DNA of 64,000 nt from Paracoccus haematequi. GTDB lineage: Bacteria > Pseudomonadota > Alphaproteobacteria > Rhodobacterales > Rhodobacteraceae. Every line of letters starts with the position of its first letter. The stretch's first letter is position 1. A program made the position numbers and the translations under genes. The notes under the pieces were generated by a model. It had not been told where the DNA came from. It ran no database searches and saw only the letters and a program-made list of their open reading frames with translations. The stretch spans positions 62,001 through 126,000 of the forward strand of contig NZ_UZWE01000023.1 in assembly GCF_900631945.1 (NCBI RefSeq), written 5' to 3'. Shown one piece after another: positions 44,199 to 53,081 of this stretch.

Positions 44199-45494
44199 TC
44201 ACGCGATCTCGCGCAGTGCCCGGGGTTTCGGCCCGCCGGTCGCCCAGTCCAGCAGTTCGACGGTATGGAGGACCGGCACGGCGGTGCCAGATCCGATCTG
44301 CATCATGCAGCCGATATTGCCCGCGCTGATGACCTGCGGCTGGGTCGCCTCCAGCGTGGCGACCTTGCGGGATTTCAGATCCGCGCTGATCGCGGGCTGC
44401 ATCAGGTTGTAGGTGCCGGCCGAGCCGCAGCAGATGTGGCTGTCCCTAGGTTCCAGCACGGTGAAACCCGCATCGGCCAGCAGTTCCTTGGGGGTGGCCT
44501 TGATCTGCTGGCCGTGTTGCAGCGAACAGGCGGCGTGATAGCCGACGCGCAGCGGCGGGGCGTGGGTGGCGTCCGACAGACCCAGGTCGGCCATGACTTC
44601 GGTGATGTCCTTCGCAAGACCCGCCACGCGCGTGGCATCCGCCTCCAGCGGGTCGCCCGCGAACATATGGCCGTAATCCTTGACCGTGGTGCCGCAGCCC
44701 GAGGTGTTGATGACCAGGGCGTCCAACCCCGCGCCGTCGATTTCCGCCGCCAGCGCGCGGATGTTGGCGGCGGCGAAGGCGTGGCTGTCGCCGGTGCGGC
44801 CCATGTGATGGGTCAGGGCGCCGCAGCAGCCCATGCCGCGCGGGATCACCACCTCGCAGCCGTGGCGGCGCAGCAGGCGGATGGTGGCGTCGTTGATGTC
44901 GGTGTTCAGCGCCCGCTGCGCGCAGCCCGTCAGCAGCGCCACCCGCTTGCGGCGCGGGCCTTGCGCGGCGAAGACCTGCGGGCGGTCGTTGAGGCTGGGG
45001 GGCGGGATGTCGCGCGGGGCCATGTCCAGCATGGCGCGCAGCCGGGCGTCGGGCATCAGGCGGCGGAACGGGCGGCCCAGCTTTGCCCCCCGCAGTGCCA
45101 CGCGGAAGCGGCCCGGATAGGGCAGGATCTTCGCCAGCAGCCAGCGCAGCAGGCGGTCGGACAGAGGGCGGCGATAGTTCGCCTCGATATATTCGCGGGC
45201 GTGATCGACCAGGTGCATGTAGTGGACACCCGAGGGGCAGGTCGTCATGCAGGACAGGCAGGACAAACAGCGGTCGATATGCTGGACCGTTTTCGCATCC
45301 GGCCGCCGGGCGTTTTCCAGCATGTCCTTGATCAGATAGATGCGCCCGCGCGGGCTGTCCAATTCGTCGCCCAGAACCTTGTAGGTGGGGCAAGTCGCGG
45401 TGCAGAAGCCGCAATGGACGCAGGTGCGCAGGATCTCGTTGCTGCGCGCGGTCAGGGGAACGGCAAGCTGCCGGGCGGTGAAATTCGTCTGCAT
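44199..45494 (-). CDS. glcF: Glycolate oxidase iron-sulfur subunit
   Basis: 431 residues. Two ferredoxin-type 4Fe-4S motifs lie at the N-terminus: CVHCGFCTATCPTY (~residues 25-38) and CLSCLSCMTTCP (~76-87). Two CCG-type domains follow (GMGCCGALTHHMG near 220 and ICCGSAGTYNL near 355). It passes electrons from the GlcD/GlcE flavin centres to the membrane pool during glycolate oxidation to glyoxylate. It is third in the glcD-glcE-glcF operon, starting one base past the glcE stop codon. It lies 122 bases from the FhuA-like start on the same strand. Confidence 0.94.
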   Translation of the reverse strand: MQTNFTARQLAVPLTARSNEILRTCVHCGFCTATCPTYKVLGDELDSPRGRIYLIKDMLENARRPDAKTVQHIDRCLSCLSCMTTCPSGVHYMHLVDHAREYIEANYRRPLSDRLLRWLLAKILPYPGRFRVALRGAKLGRPFRRLMPDARLRAMLDMAPRDIPPPSLNDRPQVFAAQGPRRKRVALLTGCAQRALNTDINDATIRLLRRHGCEVVIPRGMGCCGALTHHMGRTGDSHAFAAANIRALAAEIDGAGLDALVINTSGCGTTVKDYGHMFAGDPLEADATRVAGLAKDITEVMADLGLSDATHAPPLRVGYHAACSLQHGQQIKATPKELLADAGFTVLEPRDSHICCGSAGTYNLMQPAISADLKSRKVATLEATQPQVISAGNIGCMMQIGSGTAVPVLHTVELLDWATGGPKPRALREIA

Positions 45495-45495
45495 G

Positions 45496-46590
45496 TCAGG
45501 CGTCCATCAGGCCGGGATTGAGGATGCCCGCCGGGTCGAAGGCCCGCCGCAGCCCGTCCTGCAACCGCGCCACGGCGCCGCTCTGGGGAGGAAAGGCCGG
45601 GCCGGTGGCCGTGTCGCGGCGGATCAGCGTGGCATGGGGGGCCAAGGCGCGCGGATTTCCGGGACCGCGATACCAGATCAGCCCGCCGCCCCAGTCCAGC
45701 GAGGAATCCCCTCCCATCGCCCGCAGGCCCGCGCAGATCTCCGGCGCATCGGTCGGCTTGCACAGGATCCGCCACAAAGGCCCGCCGTCCGCGAAATGCG
45801 CCACGTCGCGCATCGCGCCCCAGGGGGCGTCGTCCAGCACCTCGGGGCGGTGTTCGGCCAGCAGGGCCAGCAGCCGGTCGCGGCGATACGCAAGCTGACG
45901 CTCCAACCCCTCGATCCGCAGATAGGCCGTGCCGCCGACATGGACCGCCCCCGAGACCTCGAAGGGGGTGGACAGCGCCGCCGTGAAGATGCGCAGGGCC
46001 GTGGCCTGGGTCACGCCGGGAAAGGCCAGCGTCGTGCGCGCGGGCAGCAGCGGCAGGGTCTTCAGGACGACTTCGGTCAGCGCCGCCAGGGTGCCGTGCG
46101 ACCCGGCCAGCAGCTTGGACAGATCCAGCCCGGTGACGTTCTTCATCACCCGCCCGCCGTTTTTCAGCAGGCGGCCCCGGCCATCCACGAAGCGCACCCC
46201 CAGCAGGTGGTCGCGGCAGGCCCCCGCCAGCACCCGGCGCGGGCCGCTGGCATTGGCGGCGACCATGCCGCCCAAGCTCGGGGTGCCGTTGCCGCTCAGG
46301 ATGCCGCGCAGATCCGGCGGCTCGAAGGCCAGCGCCTGGCCCTCGGCCTCCAGCATCGCCTTGATTTCGGGCAGGGGGGTGCCGGGACGGGCGATCAGCG
46401 TCATCTCGCCCGGCGAATAGGTCACGACGCCGGACAGGCGCGACAGCGACAGCGCCTCGCCGCGGGCGCGGTTTTCCACCCGCGTGCCGCCCCCGACGAT
46501 ACGCAGGGGCGCGCGGCGCGCGTGGCGGTCGGCGATGATTTCCGCGACCTCGGCCTCGGACGCGGGGGCAAGATCCAGGGCCACGGTCAT
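45496..46590 (-). CDS. glcE: Glycolate oxidase FAD-binding subunit
   Basis: 364 residues, normal for GlcE. It has the FAD-binding PCMH domain with RIVGGGTRVENRARG, GVVTYSPGEMTLIARPGTPLPE and GILSGNGTPSLGGMVAANASGPRR as conserved blocks, then NVTGLDLSKLLAGSHGTLAALTEVVLK. It forms the glycolate oxidase complex with GlcD and GlcF. ATG 46590 overlaps the glcD stop (ATGA). The open frame continues upstream through glcD in another frame and is not real. Confidence 0.93.
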   Translation of the reverse strand: MTVALDLAPASEAEVAEIIADRHARRAPLRIVGGGTRVENRARGEALSLSRLSGVVTYSPGEMTLIARPGTPLPEIKAMLEAEGQALAFEPPDLRGILSGNGTPSLGGMVAANASGPRRVLAGACRDHLLGVRFVDGRGRLLKNGGRVMKNVTGLDLSKLLAGSHGTLAALTEVVLKTLPLLPARTTLAFPGVTQATALRIFTAALSTPFEVSGAVHVGGTAYLRIEGLERQLAYRRDRLLALLAEHRPEVLDDAPWGAMRDVAHFADGGPLWRILCKPTDAPEICAGLRAMGGDSSLDWGGGLIWYRGPGNPRALAPHATLIRRDTATGPAFPPQSGAVARLQDGLRRAFDPAGILNPGLMDA

Positions 46591-48029
46591 CGGGCGGCCC
46601 GATGCGCGGCGCTGGCGTCCAGCGGAAAGACCTTGGCGGGGTTCAGCAGCCAGTCGGGGTCGAACACGTCCTTGACCTGCATCTGGATCGCCAGATCTTC
46701 GGGCGCATACTGGTCGCCCATCAGGTCGCGCTTTTCCACGCCCACGCCATGTTCGCCGGTCAGGCAGCCGCCGACCTGAACGCACAGGCGCAGGATGTCG
46801 GCGCCGAAGGCCTCGGCGCGGGCCAGATCGCCGGGGGTGTTGGCGTCGAACAGGATCAGCGGATGCATGTTGCCGTCGCCCGCGTGGAAGACATTCGCGA
46901 CCTCCAGCCCGTGCTGGCGCGACAGTTCGCCGATCCGGCGCAGCGTATAGGGCAGCTGGCCCACCGGCACCGTGCCGTCCAGGCAGATGTAATCGCCCAG
47001 CCGTCCCATCGCGCCGAAGGCCGACTTGCGGCCCTTCCAGATCGCCAGCGCCTCGTCGGCATTGCGGCTTTCGCGGAATTCGACCGGGTTCAGCGCGTCG
47101 GCGATGGCGCGGATCCGGGTGATCTGATCGTCGATTTCCGCAGGCGCCCCCTCGACCTCGACGATCAGCACGGCGGGACAGTCGGGGTATCCGGCCTTGG
47201 CGAAGGCCTCGACCGCGCGCAGGCAGGGTTCGTCCATGTATTCGATGGCGACCGGCAGCACGCCCGAGCGGATGATGTTGGCCACGCATTCGCCCGCGAC
47301 CTCGGGGGAATCGAAGCCGATCAGCACCGGGCGCGCGCCTTCGGGACGAGGCAGGATGCGCAGGGTCGCCTCGGTCACGACGCCAAGCTGGCCTTCCGAT
47401 CCGCAGAGGATGCCCAGCAGGTCCAGGCCCGCCGGTCCCATCTCGGGGCCGCCCAGTTCGACGATCTCGCCCGTGGTCAGCACCACGGTCGCGCCCATCA
47501 GGTTGTTGGTGGTGACGCCGTATTTCAGGCAATGCGCGCCGCCCGAGTTCATCGCGATATTGCCCGCGATGGTGCAGGCAAGCTGCGAGGACGGGTCGGG
47601 CGCATAGAAGAAGCCCAGCGGTTCCAGTTCCGCGCTGACCGACAGGTTGGTGACGCCGGTCTGGACGCGGATGAAACGGTTGGCGGTGTCGATCTCCAGC
47701 ACCTCGCGCAGGCGCATGGTGCCCAGGATCACGCAATCGGCGGTCGGCAGTGCGCCGCCTGCCAGCGAGGTTCCCGCCCCGCGCGGCACCACCGGCACGC
47801 CCAGGTCGGCGCAGACGCGCATCACCGCCGCCACCTCTGCTGTCGATCGGGGCAGGGTCACGGCCAGCGGCGGGCAGCGATAGGCGGTCAGCGCGTCGCA
47901 TTCATAGGCGCGGGTTTCCTGGGGGTCGTCGATCACCGCGTCGGCGGGCAGGGCCGCGCGCAGGGCGGCGACGATCTGCGGCCCGCGCGCAAGGATGCGC
48001 GGATCGGGCGCCGGCATGGCGATGGTCAT
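46587..48029 (-). CDS. glcD: Glycolate oxidase catalytic FAD subunit
   Basis: 480 residues, close to GlcD of E. coli (499). PCMH-type FAD domain: PVVPRGAGTSLAGGALP, IAGNIAMNSGGAHCLKYG and ETGEIVELGG-like TGEIVELGGPEMGP. The C-terminal cap has NVFHAGDGNMHPLILFD and GGCLTGEHGVGVEKRDLM, the usual catalytic and metal-binding segment. It oxidises glycolate to glyoxylate. First gene of glcDEF, divergent from glcC across 96 bases that hold candidate operators. Confidence 0.94.
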   Translation of the reverse strand: MTIAMPAPDPRILARGPQIVAALRAALPADAVIDDPQETRAYECDALTAYRCPPLAVTLPRSTAEVAAVMRVCADLGVPVVPRGAGTSLAGGALPTADCVILGTMRLREVLEIDTANRFIRVQTGVTNLSVSAELEPLGFFYAPDPSSQLACTIAGNIAMNSGGAHCLKYGVTTNNLMGATVVLTTGEIVELGGPEMGPAGLDLLGILCGSEGQLGVVTEATLRILPRPEGARPVLIGFDSPEVAGECVANIIRSGVLPVAIEYMDEPCLRAVEAFAKAGYPDCPAVLIVEVEGAPAEIDDQITRIRAIADALNPVEFRESRNADEALAIWKGRKSAFGAMGRLGDYICLDGTVPVGQLPYTLRRIGELSRQHGLEVANVFHAGDGNMHPLILFDANTPGDLARAEAFGADILRLCVQVGGCLTGEHGVGVEKRDLMGDQYAPEDLAIQMQVKDVFDPDWLLNPAKVFPLDASAAHRAAR

Positions 48030-48057
48030 GGCTGTGCCTTTCTCGTTCCCCGCATCG

Positions 48058-48087
48058 TTGGTAAAATGATTTGACCAAGCCTGTCAA
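48058..48087. promoter_or_regulatory. Candidate GlcC operators in the glcD-glcC control region
   Basis: TTGGT (48058-48062) and ACCAA (48074-48078) form an inverted repeat across 11 bases; the same ACCAA-side overlaps a second repeat, TTGAC (48071-48075) and GTCAA (48083-48087). FadR/GntR-type regulators such as PdhR use TTGGT...ACCAA elements, though usually with a shorter spacer. The position between the two divergent starts suits autoregulation. Confidence 0.45.
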
Positions 48088-48125
48088 TTGCGATGACATG
48101 GCGGCGACGACAAGGGATCCGCGCC

Positions 48126-48908
48126 ATGACCGATCTGTCCATCCGCCCCGAACGCGCCGCCGAGGCCGTTGCCCGCCATATCGAGACGCTGATCCTGGAA
48201 GGGTCGCTGGCGCCCGACGACGGCCTGCTGCCGGAACGGGATCTTGCGGCGCGGCTGAACGTCTCGCGCCCGACGCTGCGCGACGGGCTGAAGCTGTTGC
48301 AGGATCGCGGTCTGCTGGTGGGCGAAAAGGGCCGGGGGCTGCGTGTCGCGGCCCTGGGCCGGGGGGCGATCACCGATCCGCTGCTGACGCTGCTGGCCGA
48401 CCACCCCGAGGTCGAGGACGATTACCTGGATTTCCGCGATGTGGTGGAAAGCCATGCCGCCGGTCTGGCCGCCGCGCGCGCCACCAGCCTGGACCGCGAC
48501 CGCATCGCCGCCGCCCTGGACGCCATCGACACCGCCCATGCCGCCGCCGCCCCGGTGGCCGAGGCTGATGCCGACGCCGCCCTGCACCAGGCGATCTACG
48601 AGGCCAGCCACAACCTGGTCCTGTTGCAGATCATGCGGGCGCTGTCGGGCAGCCTGCGCAGCAACGTGGCGCGGAACCGGGGGCGGATGTTCACCCTGCC
48701 GCAGATCCGCGACCGGCTGCGCGACCAGCACCGGGCCATCGGCGCCGCCATCCTGGCGCGCGATCCAGATGCCGCCCGCGCCGCCGCCCATGCGCATCTG
48801 GCCTATGTCCGCCAGGCCGCCCGCGACCTGGCCAATGCGCAGGCGCAGCTGGAAACCGCCCGCCGCCGCCAGTCGGCCGGGGGCCTGGGCCAGCGGGGGC
48901 AGGCATGA
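48126..48908 (+). CDS. glcC: FadR-type GntR regulator of glycolate use
   Basis: 260 residues. An N-terminal winged helix-turn-helix (LLPERDLAARLNVSRPTLRDGLKLLQDRGLLV, in pieces around residues 38-70) is followed by an FCD effector domain with DYLDFRDVVESHAAGLAA, HQAIYEASHN, and RDQHRAIGAAILARDPDAARAAAHAHL providing the metal-binding Asp/His set. Divergent position from glcD and direct coupling to gckA point to GlcC, sensing glycolate or acetate-like acids. ATG 48126 fits the domain start; a weaker upstream ATG adds eleven residues. Its stop overlaps gckA (ATGA). Confidence 0.85.
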   Translation: MTDLSIRPERAAEAVARHIETLILEGSLAPDDGLLPERDLAARLNVSRPTLRDGLKLLQDRGLLVGEKGRGLRVAALGRGAITDPLLTLLADHPEVEDDYLDFRDVVESHAAGLAAARATSLDRDRIAAALDAIDTAHAAAAPVAEADADAALHQAIYEASHNLVLLQIMRALSGSLRSNVARNRGRMFTLPQIRDRLRDQHRAIGAAILARDPDAARAAAHAHLAYVRQAARDLANAQAQLETARRRQSAGGLGQRGQA

Positions 48909-50164
48909 CCGATCCTCGCGCCAATCCCGCCGCCTTCCTGCGCCGCCTGTTCGACCGCGCCGTCGAGGTTGCCGATCCCATGCGGTCGCTGGCCGCGCAT
49001 CTGCCGCCGCGCCCTGCGGGCCGGGTCGTGGTAATCGGCGCGGGCAAGGCCAGCGCCCGCATGGCCGAGGCGGTCGAGTCCGCCTGGGGCCCGTGCGAGG
49101 GGCTGGTCATCACCCGCTATGGCTATGCCCGCCCCTGCCGGGGGGTCCAGATCGTCGAGGCCGCCCATCCGGTGCCCGACGCGGCGGGGGCGCAGGCGAC
49201 GCTGCGGATGCTGTCGCTGCTGGAGGGGCTGGACCAGGGGGATTTCGTGCTGGCGCTGATCTCGGGCGGGGCCTCGGCCTTGCTGTGCGCGCCGGTCCAG
49301 GGGGTGACGCTGGCTGAAAAGCAGGCGGTGAATGCGGCGCTGCTGGCCTCGGGCGCGCCGATCGGGCAGATGAACCTGGTGCGCAAGCATCTGTCGCGCG
49401 TCAAGGGCGGGCAACTGGCGGCGGCGGCCTTTCCGGCGCGGATGCTGGCGCTGATGATTTCCGACGTGCCGGGCGACGATCCGGCCTTCATCGGATCGGG
49501 GCCGACGGTGGGCGACCTCTCCACCCCCACTGACGCGCGGGCGGTGCTGGACCGCTGGGGTATCGCGGTCCCAGCCAGTATAAGCCGCGCCTTGCAGGGG
49601 AACAGCGGCGTCGTCCCCCCCGGCGATCCGCGCCTGTCGCGGGTGGAAAACCGGGTCATCGCCGCCCCCGCGCAATCGTTGCAGGCCGCCGCCGATCTGG
49701 CCCGCGCGGCGGGCTGCGCGGTCGAGATCCTGGGCGATGCGCTGGAAGGCGAGGCGCGGGACATCGCCGCCGATCATGCGCGCCTAGCCCTGGACCGGCA
49801 GGCCGCGCGCAGGCCCGGCGATCCGCCCCTGGTGATTCTGTCGGGGGGCGAACTGACCGTGACGCGGCGCGGCGATGGGGTCGGCGGGCCGAATGCCGAA
49901 TATTGCCTGGCCCTGGCGGTGGCCTTGGACGGGGCGCACGGCATCCACGCGCTTGCCTGCGACACCGACGGCGTGGACGGCGCGGCCGAGGTCGCGGGCG
50001 CCGTGATCGGCCCTGGCACCCTGTCGCGCGTCCCGCCGGGACAGGCCCGGCAAGCCTTGGACGACAACGACGCCCATCGCTTTTTCGCCGGGCTGGGGGC
50101 CGGGATCGTCACCGGCCCGACCCTGACGAATGTCAACGACTTCAGGGCGACCCTGATCGCCTGA
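48905..50164 (+). CDS. gckA: Glycerate 2-kinase (MOFRL family)
   Basis: 419 residues, typical for type II glycerate kinases (GckA/TtuD). The N-terminal DUF4147 domain has VVVIGAGKASARMAEAVE, LALISGGASALLCAP, MNLVRKHLSRVKGGQLA and LMISDVPGDDPAFIGSGPT as conserved blocks. The C-terminal MOFRL domain has VILSGGELTVTRRGDG, GGPNAEYCLALAVAL and ACDTDGVDGAAEVAGAV. It makes 2-phosphoglycerate from D-glycerate, the step that sends glyoxylate carbon from the glycolate pathway into central metabolism. ATG overlaps the glcC stop, so kinase and regulator are co-expressed. gcl, hyi and glxR are not in the window. Confidence 0.92.
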   Translation: MTDPRANPAAFLRRLFDRAVEVADPMRSLAAHLPPRPAGRVVVIGAGKASARMAEAVESAWGPCEGLVITRYGYARPCRGVQIVEAAHPVPDAAGAQATLRMLSLLEGLDQGDFVLALISGGASALLCAPVQGVTLAEKQAVNAALLASGAPIGQMNLVRKHLSRVKGGQLAAAAFPARMLALMISDVPGDDPAFIGSGPTVGDLSTPTDARAVLDRWGIAVPASISRALQGNSGVVPPGDPRLSRVENRVIAAPAQSLQAAADLARAAGCAVEILGDALEGEARDIAADHARLALDRQAARRPGDPPLVILSGGELTVTRRGDGVGGPNAEYCLALAVALDGAHGIHALACDTDGVDGAAEVAGAVIGPGTLSRVPPGQARQALDDNDAHRFFAGLGAGIVTGPTLTNVNDFRATLIA

Positions 50165-50221
50165 CGCCTTCCGGCAAGATATTTCGTTAAATATAGAAAT
50201 GTTAATCCGAATGTCGGCTGG

Positions 50222-50252
50222 TTGACACTTCGGCATCGGCAAAAGGTCTATC
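50222..50252 (+). promoter_or_regulatory. Candidate sigma-70 promoter
   Basis: A perfect TTGACA (50222-50227) follows an A/T-rich patch (50180-50210). The best -10 is weak: GTCTAT at 50246-50251 with an 18-base spacer. Transcription from it would start near 50258, just before the first hairpin of the structured region. Confidence 0.45.
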
Positions 50253-50257
50253 AGTCA

Positions 50258-50358
50258 AAGAGCGCAGTCGTGGTGCGCTGCATATTCTGAGTTGAGTGCG
50301 AGTTAGGCTATCCCGTCGCATCGCAAGATGCGGTGCCCTTTTTTGGGTCGGGATAGCC
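50258..50358 (+). ncRNA. Strongly structured RNA: small RNA or attenuator-like leader
   Basis: Seen directly: hairpin 1, AGCGCA (50261-50266) with TGCGCT (50274-50279); hairpin 2, CGCATC-GCAA-GATGCG (50317-50332), capped by a GNRA tetraloop; CCC-T6-GGG (50336-50347); and a perfect 10-bp long-range stem, GGCTATCCCG (50306-50315) with CGGGATAGCC (50349-50358), enclosing the last two. Hairpin 2, extendable by GGC/GCC, is followed by C and six T, as in an intrinsic terminator, and its extension competes with the long-range stem. So the transcript is either a ~87-nt small RNA ending at the T-run or a leader with alternative folds for the Crp/Fnr gene at 50416. I do not recognise a known RNA family. 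Confidence 0.5.
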
Positions 50359-50415
50359 ATTTTCCCGATTCAGTGGTATCATGTTTGGGTCGCCGGGTGG
50401 CCTGCCCGACCGCTT

Positions 50416-51102
50416 ATGGACCCGTTCGCGATGCTTGACCCGCACGATTACGCGCATCTGTTGCAGGCTCCGATCCTGACAGGGCTGACGCGCGAACAGA
50501 AAAGCGCGCTGCTGTCGGCCTGCACCGTGCGCGCACTGAAGCCCGCGACCCCTTTTCTGCGCCAGGGCGAGCCGACTCTGGGCAGCTATTTCATCGCCTC
50601 GGGCCGGGTCGAGATCTGCTATGTCGACAGTTCCGGCAACCAGGTGATCGTCCATATCGCCACCACCGGAGAGATGGTGGGCGAGGTCGAGGCTCTGTCG
50701 GGCAGGCCCTGCGCCGCCAGCTGCCAGACCCTGACCGATACGACCGTGCTGTTCTGCCCGACCAAGGCGCTGTACGCCCATGTCCCGCCGAAGATCCTGA
50801 TCCCGAACCTGTGCACGCTGCTGCACGACCGCCTGATGCGCGAGAACCGCAACCGCATGGCGGATCATTACTACAGCGCCGAGCAGCGGATCCGGCTGTA
50901 TCTGCGCCAGTTGACCAGCGATTCCGACGATTCCGTGCGGATCAGCCAGTCGCAACTGGGCGTCGTCATCGGCTGTTCGCGCCAGACGGTGAACCGGATG
51001 CTGGGCGAATTGCGCGACGCGGGCGTGATCGAGCTGGGCCGCAACTCGGTCCGGGTGCTGGACCCCGCGCGGCTGGCCGACGGCGCGCCCGCGACGGAAT
51101 GA
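50416..51102 (+). CDS. Crp/Fnr-family transcriptional regulator
   Basis: 228 residues. A cyclic-nucleotide-binding-type domain spans ~20-135 (FLRQGEPTLGSYFIASGRVEI, TTGEMVGEVEALSG), then a long dimerisation helix and a winged HTH with SQSQLGVVIGCSRQTVNRMLGELRDAG (recognition helix SRQTVNRML). The N-terminal cysteine cluster of true oxygen-sensing FNR is missing, so the signal is unknown. ATG 50416 is chosen; the frame could extend 40 residues upstream but that stretch would be translated from the structured RNA region and looks unlike the family. The following ligase gene converges with no gap. Confidence 0.85.
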   Translation: MDPFAMLDPHDYAHLLQAPILTGLTREQKSALLSACTVRALKPATPFLRQGEPTLGSYFIASGRVEICYVDSSGNQVIVHIATTGEMVGEVEALSGRPCAASCQTLTDTTVLFCPTKALYAHVPPKILIPNLCTLLHDRLMRENRNRMADHYYSAEQRIRLYLRQLTSDSDDSVRISQSQLGVVIGCSRQTVNRMLGELRDAGVIELGRNSVRVLDPARLADGAPATE

Positions 51103-52278
51103 TCAGCGCAGGTCGGCGATGACCCGGCCGTCATTGGGCAGGCTGCCCGGCGCCACTACCTGGACCGTGCCTTTCAGCCGGGTGATTTCCGCCAGCTTGG
51201 CTGCCAGCCTGTCGGCGGCGTCGTTGTCGTCATGTTCGGCCAACAGGTGCATCCGGTCCTGTTCGCCCGCCCGGCTGATCTCCAGCCGCAGCCGGTGGCA
51301 GCCGGGGACGGCGCGGCCCAGGGCGGCGATCTGTTCGGGGCGCACGAACATGCCCTTGACCTTGGCGGCCTGGTCGGCGCGGCCCATCCAGCCCTTGATG
51401 CGGCGCGCGCCGGTCGCGCCCGCGATGATCGCCGACATGTCGCCGGTGGCGAAGCGCAGCAGCGGATAATCGGCGTCCAGCCGGGTCACGACGATCTCGC
51501 CCACCTCGCCGTCGGGAACGGGGTCTCCGGTGCCGGGGCGGACGATTTCCACGATCACGCCGCCGTTCAGCACCATGCCCGGCCCGCCATCCTCGTAGGC
51601 GACGATGCCCAGATCGGCGGTGCCGTAGCATTGCCGGACCGCCACGCCGCGCCCGGCCAGTTCCGCCCGCAGGCTGTCGGGCAGGGCCGCGCCCGTGACC
51701 ATGCCGATTTCAAGGCAGGTGCGGTCCACGCCCGCCTCGTCGGCCTTGTCGAGGATGATCTTCAGGAAATCCGGCACGCCGACATAGACGCGCGGGCGGT
51801 ATTGGCGGATCGCCACAAGCTGGTCGGCGGTGTTGCCGGGGCCGGCGGGGATGACCGGGCAGCCCAGGGCCTCGGCGCCCCCTTCAAAGATGAAGGCGGC
51901 AGGGGTCAGGTGATAGGAGAAGGTGTTCAGGATCACGTCGCCGGGCCGGACGCCCGCCGCCGTCAGGGCAGCGGCCGATCCCCACCAGTCGGCCCCGCGC
52001 CCCTCGGGGTCGAAGATCGGGCCGGGCGACACGAACAGCCGCCGCAGCCCGGCGACCGGCCCGCCGGTCAGCCCGCCGAAGGGGGCATCCGCCGCCTGCC
52101 TCTGGATCAGGTCCGACTTGCGCAGCACCGGCAGCGCAGCCAGGTCGGCCAGGCTGGCCATCGGCGCGGCGGGCAGGTCCGCCCAAGGGGCCTGGGTTTC
52201 GCGCATCCGCGCCAGTTGCGCATTCAGGCGGGCAAGCTGTTCAGCCGCGCGCGGGCCGCGGTCGGTTTCGCCGGTCAT
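51103..52278 (-). CDS. Phenylacetate-CoA ligase-like AMP-forming enzyme
   Basis: 391 residues, slightly shorter than the ~430 of PaaK. It shows family blocks VLRKSDLIQRQ, FVSPGPIFDP (replacing the usual SSGTTG loop), NTFSYHLTPAAFIFEGG, QCYGTADLGIVAYE, GEIVVTRLDADYPLLRFATGD and MGRADQAAKVKGMFVRPEQI. It would activate an aryl- or acyl-carboxylate to its CoA ester. The degenerate nucleotide loop is noteworthy but occurs in this subfamily. Last of a seven-gene operon with a liv-type importer, 10 bases after the livF stop. The substrate is unknown. Confidence 0.82.
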   Translation of the reverse strand: MTGETDRGPRAAEQLARLNAQLARMRETQAPWADLPAAPMASLADLAALPVLRKSDLIQRQAADAPFGGLTGGPVAGLRRLFVSPGPIFDPEGRGADWWGSAAALTAAGVRPGDVILNTFSYHLTPAAFIFEGGAEALGCPVIPAGPGNTADQLVAIRQYRPRVYVGVPDFLKIILDKADEAGVDRTCLEIGMVTGAALPDSLRAELAGRGVAVRQCYGTADLGIVAYEDGGPGMVLNGGVIVEIVRPGTGDPVPDGEVGEIVVTRLDADYPLLRFATGDMSAIIAGATGARRIKGWMGRADQAAKVKGMFVRPEQIAALGRAVPGCHRLRLEISRAGEQDRMHLLAEHDDNDAADRLAAKLAEITRLKGTVQVVAPGSLPNDGRVIADLR

Positions 52279-52288
52279 GGGGCTTTCC

Positions 52289-53077
<789 letters not shown>

Positions 53078-53081
53078 GGCG

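Noticed and set aside
44185-44202. GTGAC...GTCAC repeat as a CRP-type site or terminator
   Set aside because: It overlaps the glcF stop codon, is short, and the spacing does not match the CRP consensus.
50296-50415. N-terminal extension of the Crp/Fnr protein by 40 residues
   Set aside because: The added residues would come from the structured RNA region and do not fit the family start; ATG 50416 is preferred.
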